9,455 nt of DNA. Source: Firmicutes bacterium UBA3871 (lineage in GTDB: Bacteria > Bacillota > Clostridia > Peptostreptococcales > Anaerovoracaceae). This document shows, in pieces, positions 4,897-9,455 of this stretch (position 1 is the stretch's first letter; every line of letters starts with the position of its first letter). The stretch covers positions 1 to 9,455 of the forward strand of contig DGGP01000044.1 in the NCBI GenBank assembly GCA_002392265.1. Direction: 5' to 3'. Below the pieces are notes generated by a model that worked only from the letters and a program-made list of their open reading frames with translations, was not told the origin of the DNA and ran no database searches. The translations under genes and the position numbers were made by a program.

Positions 4897-6363
4897 CTAC
4901 AGCACATCCTTAAACTCCGCAAGGTTCGGCTTTTCCCCGCGCCTTTGCGCCTCCACCGCCGCTACGATGCGGGCGAAGTTCTTTGACGTGATCGGATAGA
5001 TGTAAATGAGCACCGCTGAGGCCACCATGAATACCACCGGCAAAACGGTGAAACAGTTGCTTGTCCAAAAGAGTGCGCCTTCAGGCTGCACGGAAAGTGC
5101 CTCGTTAAATCCCGCAAGCTCCAGAATAAAGCCCAGCGCCAGTATTCCGACAGCCTCCGAGACCGACTCCACAAGTGACTGAAGAGACACAATCGTTCCC
5201 TGCCGCTGCTTTCCCGTAACAAGCTCATCCACCTCGCAGACATCGTAGAGCATCGCAGGCAAAAGCTGCCAATATATCATATTGCTGACACCGAATGCGA
5301 ACATCACGACTGCCGCCGCGATGAAGCTTTCCGGCATCACAAATCTAAACACCAGCATTACAGCCGCGCAGCCGCACATACCCACCACGTACTGCATCTT
5401 TTTATCCACGCTTTTTTTAGTAACTGCGACAAGAGGCAACAGCGCTGCGCCCGAAAAAGTGCACACCGCCATAAGGATGCTGGTGGCTTTACCCGAAATT
5501 CCCAGGTTATATGTAAAGAAATACATCCTGTCTGACGCAAAAATAGTGCTTGCCATGAGGTAAAGCACGCTTGCGGTCAAAATATAAATGAGTGTGCGAA
5601 GCTTTAGTACAGAGCCAAACTCACGCAGCATTGTTATTAAGGAGGAAAGAATTCCACCCTCGCCCGCAGCTTTCTTTTCTTTCCTTGCAGCTTTTCTCGC
5701 CGCCTTTTCCTCTGCGGAAAGCGCATTGGATTTCGATTTTACCGCCATCGGGCCAAAGAAAAGCACTGCGAAAATGCACACTGCCACGGCCGTCATTGCA
5801 CCGCTCCATGCACCTGTTTCGCTGCGTCCCCAACCGATTAAATAGTCCACCAGAACTGTCGGCACTAAAGTTCCGAGCGCCATACCCACGGTGTTTCCCA
5901 CATAAGCATACGAGCGTAGCGTCGTTCTTTCCGTATAATCCTCCGTAAGCTCTGCACCCCACGCAAGGAACGGAATGAAGAACAGTGGGAAGAACGACCA
6001 GTATGCCAGGCAAATCACGGTATAATAAGCTATCCTCATTCCCATCGGCAGACCAAAATCGGTGAACATCAGAGCCGTCACCGCCGCCATAGGGAATGCA
6101 AATGTCATGATGAACGGTTTACGCCGCCCGTACTTTGAATGATGATTGTCCGATATGTATCCCGCAACCGCCGCCATTATTGCATCCCATATTGCACCTA
6201 CGGCGGAAATTACGCCTGCCGCAGCGGGTCTTACTCCCGCTACTGTAGTCAAATAGAACATGAAAAATGTTCCGTACAGATAAAATAAACATTGGTCGGC
6301 TACCGCCGTTACGCCATATGCCGCTTTAGTTTTTAGTGGCAATCGGGCGTCTGAAATATCCAT
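4897..6363 (-). CDS. GPH-family sugar:cation symporter (MFS_2)
   Basis: A 488-residue, 12-helix inner-membrane carrier of the glycoside-pentoside-hexuronide:cation symporter family (TC 2.A.2), which couples uptake of glycosides or sugars to Na+ or H+. Family landmarks are the helix 2-3 motif WDAIMAAVAGYISD...YGRRKPFI (59-85), FLAWGAELTEDYTERTTLRSY (132-152), and YDVCEVDELVTGKQRQGT (373-390) in the second half. A strongly charged central cytoplasmic loop (about 208-236, EEKAARKAARKEKKAAGE) joins the halves. The start at 6363 has GGGGGT upstream; a TTG at 6396 would overlap the regulator stop and is rejected. It begins 29 nt after the REC-HD-GYP gene and has no promoter of its own that I can see. 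The substrate is not readable, though a nearby ROK sugar kinase fits a sugar role. Confidence 0.92.
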   Translation of the reverse strand: MDISDARLPLKTKAAYGVTAVADQCLFYLYGTFFMFYLTTVAGVRPAAAGVISAVGAIWDAIMAAVAGYISDNHHSKYGRRKPFIMTFAFPMAAVTALMFTDFGLPMGMRIAYYTVICLAYWSFFPLFFIPFLAWGAELTEDYTERTTLRSYAYVGNTVGMALGTLVPTVLVDYLIGWGRSETGAWSGAMTAVAVCIFAVLFFGPMAVKSKSNALSAEEKAARKAARKEKKAAGEGGILSSLITMLREFGSVLKLRTLIYILTASVLYLMASTIFASDRMYFFTYNLGISGKATSILMAVCTFSGAALLPLVAVTKKSVDKKMQYVVGMCGCAAVMLVFRFVMPESFIAAAVVMFAFGVSNMIYWQLLPAMLYDVCEVDELVTGKQRQGTIVSLQSLVESVSEAVGILALGFILELAGFNEALSVQPEGALFWTSNCFTVLPVVFMVASAVLIYIYPITSKNFARIVAAVEAQRRGEKPNLAEFKDVL

Positions 6364-6392
6364 TGGTCTTACCCCCGAAAAATAATTGTATA

Positions 6393-7526
6393 TCAATGTG
6401 TCATCTTTGGCATTTTAATATTGGCTTTACCCAGAGCATTCTCTGCAATAGCCTGCAAATCAGCCTTTGCAAACTTGCTTTCACCCGCTTCTTCAAGTCT
6501 CGCCGGAATATCGTCCGATATATCTCCGAGGCATCTTAAAAGCAGCGGATTGAACTGTCCGCACTCCCCGTTAATAATCATGCTCATTGCCTTTTCGTGA
6601 GGAAAGGCAATCTTGTAGCAGCGATTGCTGGTCAGAGCATCATAAACATCGGCAATGGCAACGACCTGAGCCGCAATCGGAATTGCTTCTCCTGACAAGC
6701 CGTCAGGATAGCCGCTGCCGTCATATCTTTCATGATGCCACCTGCAAATCTGATAAGCCACCTCTATCAGCCTTTCCGACTGATAAGCCTCAAGCGATTT
6801 CAGCATTTCTGCCCCACGAGCCGCATGCTGCTTCATAATTTCAAACTCCTCGCCTGTCAGGCGTCCCGGCTTGTTAAGTATTGACGAAGGAACCGTAATT
6901 TTCCCTATATCGTGAAGTGCCGAAGCCGTGCTGATGAGGTTAATATCTATTGACGAAAGATTGTAGTCTTCGCTTATTTCCGCAAGTCTTTCAAGCAGCA
7001 TACGCGTCAGTACGTTAATATGTATGATATGCGCGCCGCTTTCGCCGTTTCGAAATTCGACAATATGGCTGAGAATTGAAATCATCAGCTTGTTGTCCCG
7101 CTCATTTTTATACATCTGGTCAATGACCAAATCTTCAAGCCTTCGCTGCTTTGCATAGAGTGCTATGGTATTCGAGACGCGACGACGCACTATAATCGTA
7201 TCAAAAGGTCTGCTTATGTAATCCGTTACACCCAGCTCATAAGCCTTTTCGATTATAGTGTTTGAATTCTCGGCGGATATGACAATTACCGCAATACTGT
7301 CGAGTAATCCTTTCGCTTTCATCCAGCGAAGTACCTCAAAACCGTCCATACCGGGCATGTTGAGATCCAGTAAAACCAGATGAATGTCATCAGCATTCCG
7401 TGAAAGTGCAATTACAGCTTTTTCGCCTGATTCGGCTTGCAGAATGTTGTACTCGTCGGAAAGGATATCGCTAAGCAGCCCTCTGTTAAGAGGCGAATCG
7501 TCTACAATCAGAATACCTTTTTCCAT
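6393..7526 (-). CDS. REC-HD-GYP response regulator, probable cyclic-di-GMP phosphodiesterase
   Basis: A 377-residue two-domain cytosolic regulator. The receiver domain (1-120) has the acidic pair D9-D10, the phosphoacceptor D54 in VLLDLNMP, and S84. The usual lysine of the KP motif is replaced by arginine (SRPFD, R106). The HD-GYP domain (about 148-345) keeps the metal ligands and signatures: HDIGK (205-209), QH (H234), HHERYDGSGYPDGL (264-277) and IADVYDAL (291-298). An intact GYP motif predicts hydrolysis of c-di-GMP via pGpG to GMP. There is no DNA-binding domain, so output is by second messenger. The ATG at 7526 has GGAGGT 4 nt upstream; the TTG at 7541 is rejected. No histidine kinase is in the window. 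The transporter follows in the same operon. Confidence 0.95.
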   Translation of the reverse strand: MEKGILIVDDSPLNRGLLSDILSDEYNILQAESGEKAVIALSRNADDIHLVLLDLNMPGMDGFEVLRWMKAKGLLDSIAVIVISAENSNTIIEKAYELGVTDYISRPFDTIIVRRRVSNTIALYAKQRRLEDLVIDQMYKNERDNKLMISILSHIVEFRNGESGAHIIHINVLTRMLLERLAEISEDYNLSSIDINLISTASALHDIGKITVPSSILNKPGRLTGEEFEIMKQHAARGAEMLKSLEAYQSERLIEVAYQICRWHHERYDGSGYPDGLSGEAIPIAAQVVAIADVYDALTSNRCYKIAFPHEKAMSMIINGECGQFNPLLLRCLGDISDDIPARLEEAGESKFAKADLQAIAENALGKANIKMPKMTH

Positions 7527-7579
7527 GACTACCTCCGGCAAATATTAGAACAGTCGAAATATTATTAATATTAAATTAT

Positions 7580-7609
7580 ATTATAATCTCAAACATGTAC
7601 AATTTGCAA
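7580..7609 (-). promoter_or_regulatory. Promoter of the REC-HD-GYP / transporter operon
   Basis: On the minus strand TTGCAA (7609-7604), an 18-nt spacer and TATAAT (7585-7580), giving a leader of about 47 nt with a very A+T-rich stretch. The gap 7527-7628 contains no other gene, and I see no convincing GC-rich terminator for the upstream fusion gene, only an A/T-only palindrome. Confidence 0.65.
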
Positions 7610-7628
7610 CTTTTTTATTAAAAAACCT

Positions 7629-8348
7629 TTATTTTCTCAGCTGTAATCTGTAGCGTACTGTTGCCTCGCCCATACTGCACGGTTGAAATGCCAATTTTTC
7701 AAGCACTCGCCGAGCCGCATGATTTTTTGTCTCTGCCTCCGCCTCTATGAAATGGACACCCTTTTGGTGAAAAGCCCATTCAATCAGGCTTCTGGCAGCT
7801 TCAGTCGTGTAGCCCTGACCGGCAAACTCCTCTTGAACTTCAAAGCTTATCTCTGCCATACCCTTTACCGGAGGCCCGCTGAATTTGAGGCTCCCTATGC
7901 TTTCATCCGCATCTTCCTGCGGGTCCTCTGCGTCATCCGCCAAGCTCTCCATTCCGGTGTATCTGAGAGAAATCTTCCAATCTGCGTTCCAGTACAAGTC
8001 TTTCGGATTTTCCTCCTCGAAATCCGACTCTTCACTCAGAATCGGATGTACCAAAAGGCGCTCCGTATAGAGCAGCGGTCCTGCCTCGGAAGGGAGCAGT
8101 CCCCTAAACTCCTCTATCATCTTTGCCTTTGCGTCGTGCTTCAGCTTTTTTAATGCCGCTTCCCGCGCAAGAGCCTCGCTCTTTGTCGCAAAAGTCTCGT
8201 AGTAGACCAGCTTCACAGGCCTGCGTGATCTGGTGCAGCGTGAAGCTGAGCCTGCATTGTGCATGGCTTCGCGCCTTGCAAGGTCTGTTGTATATCCGCA
8301 GTATATTGAATTATCGCTGCAAAGCAGCATGTATGTGTAATGTGCCAT
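7629..8348 (-). CDS. GIY-YIG (UPF0213/YhbQ-like) nuclease domain fused to a GNAT acetyltransferase domain
   Basis: A 239-residue fusion. Residues 1-82 are a complete UPF0213-type GIY-YIG domain: YTYMLLCSDNSIYCGYT (4-20, the 'GIY' and 'YIG' strands), DLARREAMHN (22-31, conserved Arg and His), and the metal-binding Glu in LAREAALKKLKH (60-71). Stand-alone UPF0213 proteins end about here. Residues about 90-239 are a RimJ/RimL-type GNAT domain: an opening YTERLLVHPI (94-103), an acidic insert DDAEDPQEDADES (138-150), the acetyl-CoA loop EEFAGQGYTTEAARSLIEWAF (173-193), and ETKNHAARRVLEKLAFQ (206-222). The acetyl acceptor is unknown. The start at 8348 has GGGGTAAG upstream inside the 3' end of the kinase gene, 3 nt after its stop, indicating coupling. 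One continuous frame argues against an assembly artefact. Confidence 0.88.
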   Translation of the reverse strand: MAHYTYMLLCSDNSIYCGYTTDLARREAMHNAGSASRCTRSRRPVKLVYYETFATKSEALAREAALKKLKHDAKAKMIEEFRGLLPSEAGPLLYTERLLVHPILSEESDFEEENPKDLYWNADWKISLRYTGMESLADDAEDPQEDADESIGSLKFSGPPVKGMAEISFEVQEEFAGQGYTTEAARSLIEWAFHQKGVHFIEAEAETKNHAARRVLEKLAFQPCSMGEATVRYRLQLRK

Positions 8349-8351
8349 ATC

Positions 8352-9293
8352 TTACCCCAAAGTAGCCAGAAACGCCGCGCCGTAAATTCCTGCATCATTT
8401 CCGAGCTGTGCTTTCTCTATTTTTGCCTTTCTGCATGCGTGGAATGCGTATTTTTTGAAGCTTTCTCTGATTTTTTCGAGCATCATCCCGTCTTCGTTCA
8501 TCACACCACCGCCAAGGACAAAGATTTGCGGATTTACCACGGCCGCCACATTTGCAAGCGCCTTACCGAGATAATCCGCCGCATCGTCAATCGCAGCCAT
8601 AGCCTTTCCGTTTCCGGATTTTGCATTGGCAAAGACGTCCTTACATGTAAGCCCCGTCATGCCGCTGAGGCTCATCATACCGCCCCTGCCTATTTTGCTT
8701 TCATAAAGCCGCACGATTCCTGTCGCCGACGCATACTGCTCTAGGCAGCCGTAATTGCCGCATGTGCAAGGCTCCGACTCTGCATCGTTTACATGCATGT
8801 GGCCGATTTCTCCACCCGCACCGGTGCTGCCCTTAAAGATTCTGCCGCCAAGGACTATACCTCCGCCGATTCCTGTCCCGAGCGTTACCATAACCAGGTC
8901 CTCATAGCCCCTGCCCGCGCCAAACGCCATTTCGCCGAGTGCCGCCACATTGGCATCATTTCCCGCGCGGGTCTTTAGTCCGCACAGATTTGAAAACTCC
9001 TGTTCCACGTTAAAGACTCCCCAGCCGAGGTTTATGCATCTATTCACCGTGCCATCAGGAAGCACCGGACCGGGCACGCCGATTCCAAGTCCGCAGATTT
9101 CTCCGCGTTCTACACCGTTTTCGCTGATATCGCGATTGATTGCGCTTACCACATCAGGCAAAATCATTTCACCGCTGTTTTCGGTGTTTGTCCTGATATC
9201 AAAGCAGCGCAGCATATTCATCTGCGAACCGTTAACCTCGGCAAAACCGATTTTAACGGTTGTACCGCCCACATCTATTCCGTATGCGTACAT
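8352..9293 (-). CDS. ROK-family sugar kinase, probable glucokinase
   Basis: A 313-residue cytosolic kinase, expected to phosphorylate glucose (or a related hexose) to the 6-phosphate using ATP. It shows the N-terminal phosphate loop DVGGTTVKIG (7-16), GIGVPGPV (70-77), the catalytic base in GNDANVAALGE (111-121, D113), the ATP-site LGTGIGGGI (138-146), and the ROK zinc site EIGHMHV...CTCGNYGCLE (H165, C176, C178, C183) with E185 of the sugar pocket. The final GGGV (261-264) lies in the C-terminal ATPase fold. There is no N-terminal helix-turn-helix, so it is an enzyme and not a NagC/XylR-type repressor. The length matches Firmicute GlcK. The ATG at 9293 has GAGGAA upstream. Glucose specificity is inferred from family resemblance; N-acetylmannosamine or fructose kinases are alternatives. 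Confidence 0.92.
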   Translation of the reverse strand: MYAYGIDVGGTTVKIGFAEVNGSQMNMLRCFDIRTNTENSGEMILPDVVSAINRDISENGVERGEICGLGIGVPGPVLPDGTVNRCINLGWGVFNVEQEFSNLCGLKTRAGNDANVAALGEMAFGAGRGYEDLVMVTLGTGIGGGIVLGGRIFKGSTGAGGEIGHMHVNDAESEPCTCGNYGCLEQYASATGIVRLYESKIGRGGMMSLSGMTGLTCKDVFANAKSGNGKAMAAIDDAADYLGKALANVAAVVNPQIFVLGGGVMNEDGMMLEKIRESFKKYAFHACRKAKIEKAQLGNDAGIYGAAFLATLG

Positions 9294-9346
9294 TAATTTT
9301 CCTCTTGCTTTCCTGCCGTTTTGGCCTAAACGTCAACCTTTCTGCC

Positions 9347-9375
9347 ATTTTACCACTTTTTCTTGAAATTTGCCA
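9347..9375 (-). promoter_or_regulatory. Possible promoter of the ROK kinase / GIY-YIG-GNAT operon
   Basis: On the minus strand, TGG followed by TAAAAT (9352-9347) makes an extended -10. The -35 TGGCAA (9375-9370) is poor. The predicted leader is about 47 nt. It lies back to back with the plus-strand promoter at 9363-9392, with the two -35 regions interleaved. Confidence 0.4.
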
Positions 9376-9392
9376 TAGGGCTGTGTTATAAT
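9363..9392 (+). promoter_or_regulatory. Strong extended -10 promoter for the downstream RNA gene
   Basis: TTGAAA (9363-9368), an 18-nt spacer, and TATAAT (9387-9392) preceded by TGT (extended -10). The predicted start is near 9399, about 31 nt before the tRNA-like sequence, as expected for a stable-RNA promoter with a short trimmed leader. Confidence 0.7.
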
Positions 9393-9429
9393 CGTAAAGG
9401 TGCACTTCTCGGTGCCAAAAGCTTAATAT

Positions 9430-9455
9430 GGAGACGTATCGAAGTGGTCATAACG
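9430..9455 (+). tRNA. Probable 5' end of a tRNA (serine-like), truncated by the window edge
   Basis: The last 26 bases fit the 5' half of a tRNA: a seven-base acceptor strand GGAGACG, TA at positions 8-9, and a D-arm TCG-AAGTGGTCATAA-CG with the invariant GG in the loop. The GGAGA... start and the AGTGGT D-loop are typical of class II tRNA-Ser. The anticodon, variable arm and 3' half lie beyond the window, so identity cannot be confirmed. Confidence 0.55.

Noticed and set aside
4762..4986. Short open frame running from the toxin end through the inverted repeat
   Set aside because: It crosses the 70-bp palindrome and enters the transporter gene antisense; no coding character.
5588..6013. Several open frames of 85-130 codons on both strands
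   Set aside because: All lie inside the GPH transporter gene, whose motifs and length are unmistakable; none has a plausible start signal or protein character.
6364..6396. TTG start giving an 11-residue longer transporter
   Set aside because: It overlaps the upstream stop codon and lacks a ribosome site; the ATG at 6363 has GGGGGT upstream.
7611..7625. TTTTTT/AAAAAA palindrome after the GIY-YIG/GNAT gene
   Set aside because: An A/T-only stem is too weak to call a terminator.
7683..8153. 156-codon open frame on the plus strand
   Set aside because: Antisense to the GIY-YIG/GNAT gene, which has clear catalytic motifs on the minus strand.
8950..9366. 138-codon open frame on the plus strand
   Set aside because: Antisense to the ROK kinase N terminus; no ribosome site and low-complexity Ser/Pro/Ile composition.
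1..9455. CRISPR array, transposase, integrase, rRNA or riboswitch
   Set aside because: No spaced direct-repeat array, no transposase or recombinase motifs, no rRNA-like sequence and no recognisable riboswitch core were seen on either strand.

Overview
The window looks like a low-to-moderate GC Firmicute of the class Clostridia. The grounds are strong Shine-Dalgarno sites (for example AAGGAGGTGAT), consensus sigma-A promoters (TTGACA/TATAAT), a CIRCE heat-shock operator, and a REC-HD-GYP regulator, GPH transporter and CxCGxxGCLE-type ROK kinase typical of anaerobic gut or oral Clostridia. The genus cannot be fixed from the sequence alone.

Layout. (1) 1-626: the N-terminal third of htpG (Hsp90) on the minus strand. 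Its strong promoter overlaps a near-perfect CIRCE operator, and a hairpin begins almost at the predicted transcription start. (2) 542-1300: a divergent AbrB-type antitoxin / PIN-domain toxin operon with a consensus promoter and an 8-bp tandem-repeat operator at its start site. (3) 1305-4039, minus strand: a three-gene cluster, TPR lipoprotein - four-helix membrane protein - paralogous TPR lipoprotein. Both lipoproteins end in YwqK/MORN-like 'ENGNL / YDANGN' repeats. Its function is unknown and it is the best candidate here for an undescribed system. (4) 4105-4896: a Phd/YefM antitoxin - ParE/RelE toxin operon with promoter and palindromic operator, followed by a terminator-like hairpin and a 70-bp inverted repeat built on a GGGGACAGGCACC core that resembles a REP element. 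(5) 4897-7585, minus strand: a REC-HD-GYP cyclic-di-GMP phosphodiesterase followed 29 nt later by a GPH-family sugar:cation symporter. (6) 7629-9293, minus strand: a ROK-family glucokinase coupled to a GIY-YIG/GNAT fusion protein. (7) 9363-9455: a strong extended -10 promoter leading into what looks like the 5' end of a tRNA (serine-like), cut by the window edge.

How they work together. Segments 5 and 6 look like ordinary chromosomal genes: sugar uptake under a second-messenger regulator, and sugar phosphorylation. Segments 2-4 look like an accessory island between htpG and the transporter. Two toxin-antitoxin operons of different families flank the lipoprotein/membrane cluster, and a REP-like repeat closes the right side. 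The island is visibly more A+T-rich than the transporter and kinase genes. Toxin-antitoxin modules at both edges would help retain the cluster between them, but that is inference.
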